Shown piece by piece: positions 40,079 through 49,630 of a stretch of DNA of 64,000 nucleotides. Origin of the DNA: Longimicrobium sp. (GTDB taxonomy: Bacteria > Gemmatimonadota > Gemmatimonadetes > Longimicrobiales > Longimicrobiaceae). Each line of letters begins with the position of its first letter. The first letter of the stretch is position 1. A program made the translations under genes and the position numbers. The notes under the pieces were generated by a model. It saw only the letters and a program-made list of their open reading frames with translations. It did no database searches and was not told where the DNA came from. The stretch covers positions 1-64,000 of the forward strand of contig DASVQP010000030.1 in NCBI GenBank assembly GCA_036389135.1, written 5' to 3'.

Positions 40079-41593
40079 ATGAAACGCCGCACACCCTGGC
40101 CCGCGCTCCTGACCGTCCTGCTACCCGCGGCGCTCGCGGGGCAACGGCCGGACCCGGTGCGGGCGTACGTCGATGCGCACCAGCCGCAGGTGATCGGCGA
40201 GCTGGTTCGCTTTCTCGCCATACCGAACGTCGCGAGCGACAGCGCCAACATCCGCCGCAACGCCACGGCGCTGTTGGAGATGATGGGGCGGCGCGGGATC
40301 AGGACGCGGCTGCTGGAGGGGGGCGGGCCGCCGATGGTCTTCGGCGAGCTTCCGGCGCCCGGCGCGCGCACCACGCTCCTCATCTACGCGCACTACGACG
40401 GCCAGCCGGTGGACACCGCCCGCTGGGTGGGGCACGGCCCGTGGCAGCCCGTGCTGCGCGACCGGGCGCTGGAGCGCGGCGGGCACATCATCCCCATCCC
40501 CGCGCGCGGGCCGTTCGACCCGGAGTGGCGCCTCTACGCCCGCTCGTCGTCCGACGACAAGGGGCCGATCGTGGCGATGATGGCCGCGCTCGATGCCCTG
40601 CGCGCCTCCGGACGGGCGCCGCGCGTGAACCTGAAGTTCCTCTTCGAGGGCGACGAGGAGGCCGGCTCGCCGCAGCTCGAGCGCATCGTACGCGAGCACG
40701 GCGCGCTTCTGCGCAGCGACCTGGTGGTGATGGCGGACGGGCCGCAGGACCCCTCGGGCCGCCCCACGCTGGTATTCGGCGCGCGGGGAATCACGTCGGC
40801 GCAGATCACCGTGTACGGGCCGAACCGCCCCCTGCACAGCGGCCACTACGGCAACTGGGCGCCCAACCCGGCCATGGAGCTGGCGCGCCTCCTGGCTTCC
40901 ATGAAGAACGACTCGGGGCGGGTCGCCATCCGCGGCTGGTACGACGACGTCCTGCCGCTGTCGCCAGAGGAGCGCGCGGCCATCGCGGCGCTCCCCGACG
41001 ACGAGCCGGCCGCGTTCGGGTTCGCGGTGCCGGAGGGCGGGCGCGGCGTGCGGCGGCTGGAGAGCATCGCGGAGCCGTCGCTGAACGTGCGCGGCCTGTC
41101 GTCGCTGTACGTTGGCGCGCAGGCGCGCACGCTCGTCCCCGACCGCGCGGTGGCGGAGCTGGACATGCGCCTGGTGCCGGCCGTGGCGCCGGCGCGGCAG
41201 GTGGAGCGGCTGATGGCGCACGTCCGCGCGCAGGGCTTCCACGTGGTGAGCGAGGACCCCGACTCCGCCACCCGCGCCGCGCACCCCCGCATCGCCCGCG
41301 TGGTGGCGCGCGAGGGCGGTTACGCCGGCATCCGCACCCCGTTCGGCCACCCCGTGGCGCGACGCGTGGTGGAGGCCGTCCGCGCCGGATCCGCGCAGCC
41401 GCCGGTGTTGATCCCCACGATGGGCGGCAGCATCCCGGCGGCGTGGTTCCCGGAGGTGCTGGGGACGCAGGTGATCCTCCTCCCCACCGTCAACCCGGAC
41501 AACAACCAGCACGCCGAGAACGAGAACCTGCGCCTGGGCAACCTGTGGGAATCCATCCGCACCTTTGCGGCGGTTATGGAAGGCACGCGATAG
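40079..41593 (+). CDS. Secreted M20-family metallopeptidase
   Basis: A 504-residue zinc dipeptidase/carboxypeptidase-type enzyme with a signal peptide (MKRRTPWPALLTVLLPAALAGQ). The di-zinc site is visible: HYDGQPVD (His and Asp), SSDDKGP (bridging Asp), FEGDEEAGS (catalytic Glu and ligand Glu) and a late His in DNNQHAENENL. The dimerisation domain lies in the middle, with GPNRPLHSGHYGNWAPNP matching M20A/PepV-like members. It acts in the periplasm on peptides. ATG 40079 begins the signal peptide; ATG 40049 is an alternative. It appears monocistronic, with a repeat element after it. Confidence 0.88.
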   Translation: MKRRTPWPALLTVLLPAALAGQRPDPVRAYVDAHQPQVIGELVRFLAIPNVASDSANIRRNATALLEMMGRRGIRTRLLEGGGPPMVFGELPAPGARTTLLIYAHYDGQPVDTARWVGHGPWQPVLRDRALERGGHIIPIPARGPFDPEWRLYARSSSDDKGPIVAMMAALDALRASGRAPRVNLKFLFEGDEEAGSPQLERIVREHGALLRSDLVVMADGPQDPSGRPTLVFGARGITSAQITVYGPNRPLHSGHYGNWAPNPAMELARLLASMKNDSGRVAIRGWYDDVLPLSPEERAAIAALPDDEPAAFGFAVPEGGRGVRRLESIAEPSLNVRGLSSLYVGAQARTLVPDRAVAELDMRLVPAVAPARQVERLMAHVRAQGFHVVSEDPDSATRAAHPRIARVVAREGGYAGIRTPFGHPVARRVVEAVRAGSAQPPVLIPTMGGSIPAAWFPEVLGTQVILLPTVNPDNNQHAENENLRLGNLWESIRTFAAVMEGTR

Positions 41594-41600
41594 ACTGCTG

Positions 41601-41694
41601 TTTCACGCAGAGCCGCGGAGGGGCACGGAAAGGAAACGGAGGAAACCGCGAGACGCTCCTCCTCTCGTGGTTTCCTCCGTTTCTCCGTGCGAGG
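41601..41694. repeat. Inverted-repeat intergenic element, family A (diverged)
   Basis: The left arm TTTCACGCAGAGCCGCGGAGG and the right arm CCTCCGTTTCTCCGTGCGAGG keep the element's layout but with several C/G changes. The middle also holds the pair GGAGGAAACC...GGTTTCCTCC, so the centre forms a second stem. It lies between convergent M20 and cytochrome genes. Confidence 0.75.
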
Positions 41695-41706
41695 CGTGTT
41701 CGGAGA

Positions 41707-42603
41707 TCAGCTCGCGGCGGGCGGCTCCACGCGGGGCATGGTGCTCAGGTACATCCACATGGCGCGCAGCTCGTCGTCGCTCATCATGCCGACGGCCTTC
41801 CAGGGCATCGGGTCCTTGATGGCCGACCCGTCCGGGCGCTTGCCGGTGCGCATCGCGCGGATCCAATCCGCCTCGCGCCACGACGCGACCACGCCGGCGG
41901 GGGTGACGTTGGGCGCCGCGGGGCCGTGGCCAGAGGAGCCGCCCAGGTTGGCGCCGTGGCACCCCGTGCAGCCGCCGACGCTCACCAGGTACTGGCCGTA
42001 CTCGCGCGTGACGCCGGCGGGGGGCGCGCGGCGGGCGCGGGGCCGGTGGTCGATGATCTCGGCCGGCATCAGGGGAAGCTGGCCGGTCGCGAAGAGGACG
42101 TGCCCCAGCGGACCCACCCTGGATTCGGCGAGCTGCCGGTCGACCGGCGGCACCGAGCGGATGTACGCGATGATGGCGGCGGCGTCCTCGTCGCTCAGGT
42201 GCTGGAACTCCTCGGCGGGCATGATGAGCAGCCCGCGCTTGTCCGGCCGCACGCCGTGGCGGATGGCGGCATCGAGCTGGGCGTCGCTGTAGCGCGAAAG
42301 CACGCCACCCTTCCCCGCGGTCAGGTTGCTGGCGATCAGCACGCCCATCGGCATTCCGTCGATGAACATCTTGCCGCCCAGGTCGGCTCCGTGGCACTCG
42401 GCGCACTTGGAGACGGCGGTCGCCAGGTGCCTGCCGCGCGCGATCTGCGCCGGGTCGCGCGTGACGTTCAGCGCGGTGGCGGGCACCTCCCACTCCCGGT
42501 TCAGCTTCCGCCGGCTCACCCCATACGCCACCGCCACCAGCAGCAGCACCACCACCAGCAGCCCGCCGATGCCGATGCCCAAACGCCGGATCCACTTCTT
42601 CAT
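41707..42603 (-). CDS. Membrane-anchored dihaem cytochrome c
   Basis: A 298-residue protein with an N-terminal membrane helix (about residues 8-28) and two c-type haem sites: CAECH (67-71) and CTGCH (212-216). Distal Met ligands are probably in LIMPAEEF (Met129) and in the DPMPWKAVGMM segment near 275. The two domains look like a tandem duplication. It would carry electrons in the periplasm. ATG 42603 follows a GGAGG ribosome site six bases away. It stands alone, with no oxidase gene near it. Confidence 0.87.
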   Translation of the reverse strand: MKKWIRRLGIGIGGLLVVVLLLVAVAYGVSRRKLNREWEVPATALNVTRDPAQIARGRHLATAVSKCAECHGADLGGKMFIDGMPMGVLIASNLTAGKGGVLSRYSDAQLDAAIRHGVRPDKRGLLIMPAEEFQHLSDEDAAAIIAYIRSVPPVDRQLAESRVGPLGHVLFATGQLPLMPAEIIDHRPRARRAPPAGVTREYGQYLVSVGGCTGCHGANLGGSSGHGPAAPNVTPAGVVASWREADWIRAMRTGKRPDGSAIKDPMPWKAVGMMSDDELRAMWMYLSTMPRVEPPAAS

Positions 42604-42765
42604 TGGAGTCCTCCAGAGGGGTGCCGCGGGAAGGGTGCTGCGGAGGCCGGCGGGGGGAGTGCGTGCCGCGCGTGGGGTGCGGCTGCCGGCGCGCACAGGG
42701 TAGTCGCGGCCACGAGCCGGGTCAAGGAAAATCTCAGGGGGGCGCAAGGGCTTACTACGGCGGGA

Positions 42766-43272
42766 TTACAGCGCGAGCTCCCACGTCTGCGCGATGAGCG
42801 GCTTGCCGAAGCTCTCGTGCGGCTCCTGGTGCACCAGCCGGTACCCTTCCGCTTCGTAGATGCGGCGGGCGCCCACCAGCACGTGGTTGGTCCAGAGGGA
42901 AAGGGTGTGGTATCCGGCCTCACGCGCAAAGAGGGTGCACTCCCGCACCAGGCGCTGGCCGATCCCTAGCCCCCGCGCGGAGGGCTCCACCAGGAGGAGG
43001 CGCAGCCGGGCGACTCCTTCGCGCTCCGGGTCGCGCACCAGGAAGACGGAGCCCACGATCTCGCCCTCGCGCTCGGCCATCCAGCAGCGCTCGCGCGCCG
43101 GATCGAGCTCACGGACGAAGCGGGCGACGATCTCCGCGATCAGCGCCTCGAAGCGCTCGTCCCACCCGTACTCCTGCCAATAGAGCACGCCGTGGCGGTG
43201 CACCACCCATCCCATGTCGCCGGGACGGTGCGGGCGGAGGGTGAAGGGCTGGGGATCGATGGAGTCGCTCAT
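42766..43272 (-). CDS. GNAT-family acetyltransferase
   Basis: A 168-residue GNAT N-acetyltransferase. The acetyl-CoA-binding motif is [19 protein letters not shown] (R/Q-x-x-G-x-G/A: ARGLGIG, about residues 99-105), with typical beta strands VGSVFLVRD before it and [19 protein letters not shown] after it. The N-terminal half ([18 protein letters not shown]) resembles the acetyltransferase parts found fused to MarR regulators. The substrate is unknown. ATG 43272 is chosen. The gene is downstream of a hairpin that separates it from the M23 peptidase gene. Confidence 0.82.
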   Translation of the reverse strand: MSDSIDPQPFTLRPHRPGDMGWVVHRHGVLYWQEYGWDERFEALIAEIVARFVRELDPARERCWMAEREGEIVGSVFLVRDPEREGVARLRLLLVEPSARGLGIGQRLVRECTLFAREAGYHTLSLWTNHVLVGARRIYEAEGYRLVHQEPHESFGKPLIAQTWELAL

Positions 43273-43313
43273 GGATGTACGATCCGGGTCGCGCCGCGTG
43301 GTTGTCAAACCAG

Positions 43314-43341
43314 GAAGCCCCGGCCGAGCGGCCGGGGCTTC
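43314..43341 (-). terminator. Strong hairpin between the M23 and GNAT genes
   Basis: A perfect 12-bp stem, GAAGCCCCGGCC (43314-43325) with GGCCGGGGCTTC (43330-43341), and a 4-base loop. It lies 9 bases beyond the stop of the M23 peptidase gene, so it is probably its terminator, although only a short TTT follows on the minus strand. Confidence 0.65.
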
Positions 43342-43349
43342 AGATCAGC

Positions 43350-43952
43350 TCACTGGCCGCGGTGGGCCAGGCGCGACGGATCGCGCGCGAGCACGTCGTA
43401 CGGATTGACGTTCGTCCCCTCCCACCAGCGGGACGGGTGGTGCAGGATGGCGATGGAGAAGTGCAGGTGATAGTCGCCAGGCTGCGCGTTCCCCGTATCG
43501 CCCACGTAGCCGATCACCTCGCCACGGCGCACGCGTCGTCCCTCGGTCATCCCGTCCGCGTACTGGTCGAGGTGGGCGTAGTAGTAGCGCGTGCGGCCGT
43601 CGTCGTCCATCTGGTAGAGCGAATGGCCGCCCCTGTCGCTCGAGTGCAGCTTGCGGATGGTGCCATCGGCGGTCGCGCGCACGGGGGTGCCGCGGGGGGC
43701 GTGGATGTCGATGGCGTCGTGCACGCGGCCGCCCGAGCGCGCGGAGTTGTACGTGTCGCGCAGCTGCGCCGCAGTGACTCCCTCCACGGGAATCAGCAGG
43801 CGGCGGGCGCGCAGCTCGTCCGCCGGGTCCCCGATCGAGGACGCGAACGTGTGGGTGCCCTGCGCCGCCGCGGGGAGCGCGAGCAGCATCGCGGCGATGA
43901 CGGCGAGCGGGTGCCACCGGAGGCGGAGGCGGTGTGTGTGGGTTGGGTACAT
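43350..43952 (-). CDS. Secreted M23 (LytM-type) peptidase
   Basis: A 200-residue secreted protein with a signal peptide at residues about 1-31. The LytM zinc site is complete: HDAIDIHAPRGTPV (His78 and Asp82), YYAHLDQ (His127) and HLHFS (His162 and His164). It probably cuts peptidoglycan cross-links; a regulatory non-catalytic role is unlikely because all ligands are present. It is short, with only about 45 residues before the catalytic domain. It appears to be transcribed alone. Confidence 0.87.
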   Translation of the reverse strand: MYPTHTHRLRLRWHPLAVIAAMLLALPAAAQGTHTFASSIGDPADELRARRLLIPVEGVTAAQLRDTYNSARSGGRVHDAIDIHAPRGTPVRATADGTIRKLHSSDRGGHSLYQMDDDGRTRYYYAHLDQYADGMTEGRRVRRGEVIGYVGDTGNAQPGDYHLHFSIAILHHPSRWWEGTNVNPYDVLARDPSRLAHRGQ

Positions 43953-44269
43953 GGTGGGGTGTCTCGATCGGCGGCTCGACTGGCGTGGCGGGCGGGGAGC
44001 CCGCGGTAGCCTCGTAGCTTTGCGTCACCGGCTTTCGCCGGGTTTGCCGTTTCGTGGAGTTCCCGGATGCATTCCGGGCGTGAGGGAACTGCGGGGCCTG
44101 CGCTCCGCCGCGCGTCTGGCGGCGGGGGGAAACGCGCGCCTACACGCCGGAGGTGCGGCGGGGCGCGAATGTGGACCGAGTTGTCGCTGGAACGCAAGCA
44201 AGGTAGGCCGCTCCGGAGAGGTCCGCCAGAGTCTTGTTGGAAGCTGTTGCGGGGGTTGGATTTGGGGGC

Positions 44270-44434
44270 GTAGGGGCGCGATTCATCGCGCCCACCCTCC
44301 GCCCTCTCTCGACCATCGCCTCACGCCCAGAACCGGTAGGGGCAGACCTGCGTGTCTGCCCGCTCCTGCCCCCACCTCGATCCGCGCCCTCCGCACCGAA
44401 CCGGTAGGGGCCGCCCCACGTGGCTGCCCGTGCC
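44270..44434. repeat. Modular hairpin repeat, family B, copy 2
   Basis: Three hairpin modules each start with GTAGGGGC: GGGGCGCGATTCATCGCGCCC (44273-44293), GGTAGGGGCAGACCTGCGTG with TCTGCCC (44336-44361), and GGTAGGGGCCGCCCCACGTG with GCTGCCCGTGCC (44403-44434). The first and third are reverse complements of the modules at 24614-24714; the middle one is extra. The remaining parts of 44010-44546 show no gene. Confidence 0.7.
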
Positions 44435-44475
44435 ATCCCCCGCGCCGCCGCGTGCCACCCGCCCCGACGTTCCTC

Positions 44476-44525
44476 TTGACATCTAGAAGAGAATACCGCA
44501 TCTCTTCCTCTAGCCGTCTAGAAGA
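44476..44525 (+). promoter_or_regulatory. Promoter and operator-like repeats before padR
   Basis: TTGACA (44476-44481) is followed by TCTAGAAGA (44482-44490), then its partly inverted form TCTTCCTCTAG (about 44503-44513), and a second exact TCTAGAAGA (44517-44525), all within 70 bases of the padR start. Repeats over a -35-like box suggest autorepression by PadR. The region is much richer in A and T than its surroundings. Confidence 0.5.
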
Positions 44526-44546
44526 AAGCATCCACACCGGCACGCC

Positions 44547-44882
44547 ATGGCACCTACCTCACAGTCAGACGTACTGCGCGGCACGATCGACCTCCTCGTG
44601 CTCAAGACGCTCGCCCTGCGGACGATGCACGGGTGGGGAATCGGGCAGCGCATCCAGCAGGTGACCGGGGGCGAGCTGGAGGTCAACCAGGGGTCGCTGT
44701 ATCCGGCGCTTCAGCGGCTGGAGCACAGCGGGCTGATCGAAAGCGAGTGGGGGAGCACCGAGAACAACCGGCGCGCCCGCTTCTACTCGCTCACCCCCGC
44801 CGGCCGCGGCGCGCTCGGCGACGAGACCGAGAGCTGGCGCCGCTTCGCCGCCGCGGTCGAAGTCGTCCTCCGCACCTCCTGA
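44547..44882 (+). CDS. PadR-family transcriptional regulator
   Basis: A 111-residue winged-helix repressor of the PadR group. The pattern LRGTIDLLVLKTLALRTMHGWGIGQRI, then VNQGSLYPALQRLEHSGLI (recognition helix and wing, about residues 46-64) and RRARFYSLTPAGR is typical. It is 25 bases upstream of a MacB-like permease gene. In many Acidobacteria and Gemmatimonadota the two genes form a fixed pair, with PadR controlling the permease. The DNA repeats upstream are likely its operators. Confidence 0.87.
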   Translation: MAPTSQSDVLRGTIDLLVLKTLALRTMHGWGIGQRIQQVTGGELEVNQGSLYPALQRLEHSGLIESEWGSTENNRRARFYSLTPAGRGALGDETESWRRFAAAVEVVLRTS

Positions 44883-44906
44883 ACACTCCGCACCCACGGT
44901 GAAGCC

Positions 44907-47534
44907 ATGAGCTGGATGAAAGGAGCGGCCGCGCGCCTGCGGTCACTGGCACGCCCCGGCGGCAGCGAGGCGCGGATGGACGAGGAGTTCCGCTTCCACA
45001 TCGAGATGGAGACGGAGAAGAACGTGCGCGCCGGGATGAGCCCGCGCGAGGCACGGCGGCGGGCGATGGTCGCGTTCGGCGGGGTGGAGAGGCACCGCGA
45101 GGGGATGCGCGACGGGCGCGGGCTGTCGTGGCTGCGCGATGCGGGGCGGGACGCGGGCTACGCCGTGAGGACGCTGGCGCGCAGCCCGGGGTTCACGCTC
45201 GTCGCGGTGCTCACGGTATCGCTGGGCGTGGGGGCTACGACGGCGCTGTTCAGCGTCGTCAACGCCCTTCTGCTGAAGCCGCTCCCCGTGCACGAGCCCG
45301 GGCGGCTCTTCACCGTGCAGGAGGAGCGGGTGGGGCGGGTGCACAGCGGCGCGGAGGGGACCTCCATGCCGTACGAGCGCTACCTGGCCTACCGGGCGGC
45401 GACCCCCGCGCTCTTCAGCGGGCTGGCGGCCCACCGGTACCTGAACCTGTCGGTGCGCACCGGGAGCGGCGCGGTGCCGGCGGGGGCCATGGTCGCGTCG
45501 GCGAACTACTTCCAGGTGCTGGGGCTGCGGCCGGCGGCGGGGCGCCTCTTCACGGCGGACAGCGAGCCGGTGGCGGTGTTGAGCCACCGCTTCTGGCGGG
45601 AGCGGTTCGCCAGCGATCCCGCGGTGATTGGCGGGGTGGTGGTGCTGAACGGGACGCCCTTCACCATCGCGGGGGTGGCGCCGCGCGGCTTCGACGGCAC
45701 CATCACCGGGATGGTGACCGAGGTGTGGGTGCCGTTCGAGGCGTACCGCGCCGCCGCGCGCGCCGGCTCGCTGGAGGACTGGGTGGTGCCCTTTGGTCGG
45801 CTGGCGGCCGGGGTGGAGCCGGGGGCCGCGGCGGCGCGCGTGCAGGCGATGGCGAAGTCCATCCCGCCCGAGGAGCCACATACGAAGGTGTCCGGCGCTG
45901 CCCTGGAGCAGATGACGGGGCTCCCCGGCAACGCGCGGCGTCCGCTCGCCGGCTTCCTGGGGATGCTGCTGGCGACGGGCGCGCTGGTGCTCCTCATCGC
46001 CAGCGCCAACATCGCGGGGATGCTGCTGGCGCGCGCCGTGGCCCGCCGGCGCGAGGTGGCGGTGCGGCTGGCGATCGGTGCCGGGCGCGGAAGGCTGGTT
46101 CGGCAGCTGGTGACGGAGAGCCTGGTGCTCTTTCTGGCGGGCGGCGTGGGCGGGATGCTGCTGGCCTTCGCCGTGACGCGCGCGTTCGGGCGCATCGATT
46201 TTCCGGTGGCGGAGCGCATCGTCTTCGAGGTCACGCCCGACCTGCGCGTGCTCGCGTTCTCGCTGGCCATCGCGGCGGCGACGGGGATCGGGTTCGGGCT
46301 GGTGCCGGCGCTGCAGGCCACCCGCCCCGAGCCTCTTCCCGGGCTGAAGGAGGGGGCCTCGCACCTGGTGACGGGGCGCGTGCGCGGGCGAAGCCTGTTC
46401 GTGGCGGCGCAGCTCGCGATGGCGGTGCTGCTGATGGTGATTGCCGGGCTGTTCGCGCGCACGCTGCGGCACGGGCTGGCCGTCGACCCCGGCTTCCGGC
46501 CCGAGGGCGTGCTGGTCTCGACCACCGACCTGGGCCCGCACGGCTACGACGAGGCGCGCGGCGGTGACTTCTACCGGCAGCTCACCGAGCGCGTGCGCGC
46601 CCTTCCCGGCGTGGCGGGCGCGGGGCTCACCGACCTGGCGCTCCTCGCCGGCTCCAGCCGCGGCGAGGACGTGGAGGCGGTCATCCCCGGCGCCGCGGAG
46701 CCCCGGCGCGTGAACGTCTCGATGGCGGTGGTGGACGCGGGCTACTTCCCCACCCTGCGCATTCCGCTGGCTACGGGGCGCGCGTTCACGGATGCGGACC
46801 GGCCCGGCTCGCCGCGCGTGGTGGTGGTGAACCAGCGTCTCGCGGAGCGGCTCTGGCCCGGCGAGAACCCGCTGGGGAAGCGGCTGCGCAGGGGCAGCGA
46901 GGAGTGGGAGGTGGTGGGTGTGGCGCGCGACGGCAAGTACGTCTCGGTGAGCGAGGAGCCGCGCGCGTTCGCCTTCTTCCCCTTTGCGCAGTCGTACTCG
47001 CCGCGGATGATGCTGCACGTGCGCGGCGATGGCGCGGGGCTGCACGAGATGATCCGCCGCGAGGTGCGCGCGCTCGATCCCGACGTCGCGGTGGAGAACC
47101 AGACGGCGCTCGCCGCGATGGTGGGCCTCACCCTCCTTCCGCAGCGGGTGGCGGCGATCCTGGTGGGGGTGCTCGGGGTGCTGGGGCTGGCGCTGGCGGG
47201 GATCGGGGTGTACGGCGTGCTGGCGTACCAGGTGGCGCAGCGCACGCGCGAGTTCGGCATCCGGCTGGCGCTGGGCGCGTCCGCTCGCGACGTGATGCGG
47301 CTGGTGGTGGGCCGCGGCGCGCTGCTGGCGGCGGGCGGCGCCGCGACCGGCCTCCTGATGGCGGCGGGGATCACGCGCTTCCTGCGGAGCTTCCTGATCG
47401 GCGTCAGCCCCCTCGACCCGCTCACCTTCACCGGCGTGGCGGTCACCCTGGCGGTGGTTGCGCTCCTGGCCAGCTATCTCCCCGCCCGCCGCGCCGTCCG
47501 CGTCGATCCCATGCAGGCGCTGCGCGCGGACTGA
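44907..47534 (+). CDS. ABC transporter permease of the duplicated (ADOP) type
   Basis: An 875-residue MacB/FtsX-like permease. It begins with a permease-prefix domain ([21 protein letters not shown], about 23-43), then two copies of the unit membrane helix - MacB periplasmic domain - FtsX three-helix bundle. The first copy starts at [20 protein letters not shown] (about 90), the second at [20 protein letters not shown] (about 495). The C-terminal FtsX part has [27 protein letters not shown]. No ATPase gene is adjacent, which is usual for this orphan group. It probably moves lipids, peptides or drugs across or within the membrane, or transmits force to the periplasm. Confidence 0.85.
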   Translation: MSWMKGAAARLRSLARPGGSEARMDEEFRFHIEMETEKNVRAGMSPREARRRAMVAFGGVERHREGMRDGRGLSWLRDAGRDAGYAVRTLARSPGFTLVAVLTVSLGVGATTALFSVVNALLLKPLPVHEPGRLFTVQEERVGRVHSGAEGTSMPYERYLAYRAATPALFSGLAAHRYLNLSVRTGSGAVPAGAMVASANYFQVLGLRPAAGRLFTADSEPVAVLSHRFWRERFASDPAVIGGVVVLNGTPFTIAGVAPRGFDGTITGMVTEVWVPFEAYRAAARAGSLEDWVVPFGRLAAGVEPGAAAARVQAMAKSIPPEEPHTKVSGAALEQMTGLPGNARRPLAGFLGMLLATGALVLLIASANIAGMLLARAVARRREVAVRLAIGAGRGRLVRQLVTESLVLFLAGGVGGMLLAFAVTRAFGRIDFPVAERIVFEVTPDLRVLAFSLAIAAATGIGFGLVPALQATRPEPLPGLKEGASHLVTGRVRGRSLFVAAQLAMAVLLMVIAGLFARTLRHGLAVDPGFRPEGVLVSTTDLGPHGYDEARGGDFYRQLTERVRALPGVAGAGLTDLALLAGSSRGEDVEAVIPGAAEPRRVNVSMAVVDAGYFPTLRIPLATGRAFTDADRPGSPRVVVVNQRLAERLWPGENPLGKRLRRGSEEWEVVGVARDGKYVSVSEEPRAFAFFPFAQSYSPRMMLHVRGDGAGLHEMIRREVRALDPDVAVENQTALAAMVGLTLLPQRVAAILVGVLGVLGLALAGIGVYGVLAYQVAQRTREFGIRLALGASARDVMRLVVGRGALLAAGGAATGLLMAAGITRFLRSFLIGVSPLDPLTFTGVAVTLAVVALLASYLPARRAVRVDPMQALRAD

Positions 47535-47561
47535 TCAGCGGGACCAAGGCGGATCGGGCGT

Positions 47562-48653
47562 TCAGAGCAGAGTTGTGCTCTGGGCCCTCTTGATATTTGA
47601 CGGGGTATCCAGCCAACCCAGACTTGTCAGGCGATCCCACGCGGTGGCGACGTGACGCGGCTTTAAGATCCGCTGCTTCCGCGGATTCCAGGCGTGGACG
47701 ATCGCCACCGCCTGCGCAGCGTCCCTGGCTGGTGCTCCGCCTTCGCGGCCGCCGTGCACCCCGGCCCAATGCACGGTGGCCAGCAGCTCCATTCCGTACG
47801 GCGTCTCGAACCCCTCGATCAGCGCCACCACGCGCTCCAGGCGGCGCCGCGAATCGGAATCAACGTCAAGGTATGCCTCCGCGGCTTCCACCGCGTCGGG
47901 GAGGAGCTCGATCTCGGCATCCGGGCGCTGGCTGTCGCCATAGCCGCGGACGTAGTGGCCCTCCATCGCCTCGAGCACCTTGTTCAGGTTGTGGGCGTAG
48001 GGTCCGTATATGCCCGGCTCGTACTTCAGCCGAAGCGGCTCGCCGGCGGCCTGCAGAAAGTACGCTAGCTTCTGCACCTCGAGCAGCGTCCTGCTGTAGT
48101 CCAGCGCCTCGTAGCTCTCCATCAGCTTGATGAAGAGCGCCCTGGAGGCGGTCATCTTCGGCTTTTCGGTACGCACCGGCATCGCCTTCGCGGCAGGCGC
48201 GCCGGACGGTTCGTACAGGAGCACCTCGACGTCCGGAAGAGCGGTGAAGGCGGCCTCGATCTTCGGCCTCACCTCTGCCCAGTCGAGCCCGCCGAGCCCG
48301 CACCCGAGCGGCGGCACCGCGATGCTCCGGATGCCGCGCTCCCGGACCTCCTCCACCAGCGCGGTGAGCCCGGTCTCGATGTCCTCCATGCGCGAGTCGC
48401 CCCGCCAGTGCCGCTTCGTGGGGAAGTTGATGACGTAGCGGGGATGGATGAGCATCCCATGGTCGTGTACCAGCATGCGTCCCGGCGCGACCATGTTCGC
48501 GTTGCACGCAGCCTCGTACGCCTTGTAGTTGGCGGGGAACGCCTGCTTGAACTGGAGCGCGATCCCCTTACCCATGACGCCGACACAGTTCACCGTGTTG
48601 ACCAGGGCTTCGACCGGAGCCTCCAGCAAGTTCCCATGCGCAGTCCGAATCAC
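47562..48653 (-). CDS. darG: DarG macrodomain antitoxin (DNA ADP-ribosyl glycohydrolase)
   Basis: A 363-residue antitoxin. Residues 1-155 form a macrodomain: GNLLEAPVEALVNTVNCVGV (7-26), GKGIALQFKQAFP and VPPLGCGLGGLDW (about 112-124) line the ADP-ribose pocket, which removes ADP-ribose from DNA. Residues about 170-363 form the second DarG domain (LQKLAYFLQAAGEPLRLKYEPGIYGPY-like segments), which in known systems binds and blocks DarT directly. It follows the toxin gene by 15 bases. Both domains look intact. The 3' end faces the permease gene. Confidence 0.9.
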   Translation of the reverse strand: MIRTAHGNLLEAPVEALVNTVNCVGVMGKGIALQFKQAFPANYKAYEAACNANMVAPGRMLVHDHGMLIHPRYVINFPTKRHWRGDSRMEDIETGLTALVEEVRERGIRSIAVPPLGCGLGGLDWAEVRPKIEAAFTALPDVEVLLYEPSGAPAAKAMPVRTEKPKMTASRALFIKLMESYEALDYSRTLLEVQKLAYFLQAAGEPLRLKYEPGIYGPYAHNLNKVLEAMEGHYVRGYGDSQRPDAEIELLPDAVEAAEAYLDVDSDSRRRLERVVALIEGFETPYGMELLATVHWAGVHGGREGGAPARDAAQAVAIVHAWNPRKQRILKPRHVATAWDRLTSLGWLDTPSNIKRAQSTTLL

Positions 48654-48668
48654 GTCGCCGGCTCCTCG

Positions 48669-49325
48669 TCAGTAGTACCAGTTCCGCTTGGTCAGCACCC
48701 GCGGCGCATGCGCACCCGGGTAGTTGCCGAGCGTCTCCTCGACCTGCCCCTTCACCCTCCCATTCAACACCGCGATACCGCGGATCGCACTCCACGGCAG
48801 GTGCTCCCATACCAGGAACTCGGCCTGCTTCCGCCGCATGCGGTCATTGTCGTCTGGCGTGTCCCTCCAGTACCGCTCGCCCACCAGGCTCCAGTCCACT
48901 TCGCTGAGCTTCGCCAGGTCATCGTACCAGCTGGTCATCGCGGCCAACCCATGCCCGTCGGCAAACACCCAGGGGCGCCGCGCCTCCAACACTCGCTCGA
49001 CCGTGGTGACCAGATACACCAGCGGAGCCTGTCCCTGTTCGTACCCCGCAACCCGGCTCGTGTGCAGGTTGAGCTGCATCACCGAGAGCGGACCAAAGTA
49101 GAACGGCACGTAGTCGTGGATCGTCCCGCCGGGGCCACACGGCACTCGCCGCACGCTTCGGTTCGACTGCACCGCGGTGTTGTGGATCGTACGGTACGGC
49201 AGGCCGTCCGCGGGCGTGGAGTTGGGAGCGTGCAGCGCACCGCGCTGGATCAGCGTCGGAAGGTTGTCCACATGCACGATGCGGTACAACCGGGTCGGTT
49301 TGGGCACCTCGCTCGATCCAGTCAC
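48669..49325 (-). CDS. darT: DarT toxin (thymidine DNA ADP-ribosyltransferase)
   Basis: A 218-residue toxin (DUF4433) that attaches ADP-ribose to thymidine in single-stranded DNA. LYRIVHVDNLPTLIQRG (about 13-29) contains the NAD-binding start, VPFYFGPLSVMQ (about 73-84) is typical, and KQAEFLVWEHLPW (166-178) holds the catalytic Glu169. DarTG pairs defend against phages. GTG 49325 gives the family's normal length, and GGGGGA lies eight bases upstream; longer ORF starts run into a repeat element. It is the first gene of the darTG operon, which lies between two permease modules. Confidence 0.88.
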   Translation of the reverse strand: MTGSSEVPKPTRLYRIVHVDNLPTLIQRGALHAPNSTPADGLPYRTIHNTAVQSNRSVRRVPCGPGGTIHDYVPFYFGPLSVMQLNLHTSRVAGYEQGQAPLVYLVTTVERVLEARRPWVFADGHGLAAMTSWYDDLAKLSEVDWSLVGERYWRDTPDDNDRMRRKQAEFLVWEHLPWSAIRGIAVLNGRVKGQVEETLGNYPGAHAPRVLTKRNWYY

Positions 49326-49431
49326 CTCCCGCGTCCCCCTGGATGTGAGCCCCCGCGCGCACGCCCGCCGATCACGTGCCGGCGCGAAGATGAGCCGCTC
49401 GCCCGACGTGACGCAAGGGCGGTGCGAAGGC

Positions 49432-49517
49432 ATCACACAGAGGGCGCAGAGGGGAACTACAAGCCGCGGAGAAACCTCTTCTCGGTTCTCTCCGTACCCT
49501 CTGTGTCTCTGTGTGAG
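49432..49517. repeat. Inverted-repeat intergenic element, family A
   Basis: The left arm ATCACACAGAGGGCGCAGAGGGG and the right arm CCCTCTGTGTCTCTGTGTGAGG pair across a centre containing GAGAAACC/GGTTCTC. It lies about 110 bases upstream of the darT start codon and 115 upstream of the palindrome before the next permease gene. Confidence 0.85.
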
Positions 49518-49630
49518 GCCATGCAGTTCTTGACCTGAGCGCGAAGCCGCGGCCATACTGCGGAAGCGGCCGTATAAACCTTTTGCGCGTTCCAGGTATC
49601 ATACGAGTTGTGGACGCCGCGCACTCCCAT

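Noticed and set aside
44010-44546. Short ORFs in the region before padR
   Set aside because: They run through the family B hairpin modules and have no ribosome site or recognisable product.
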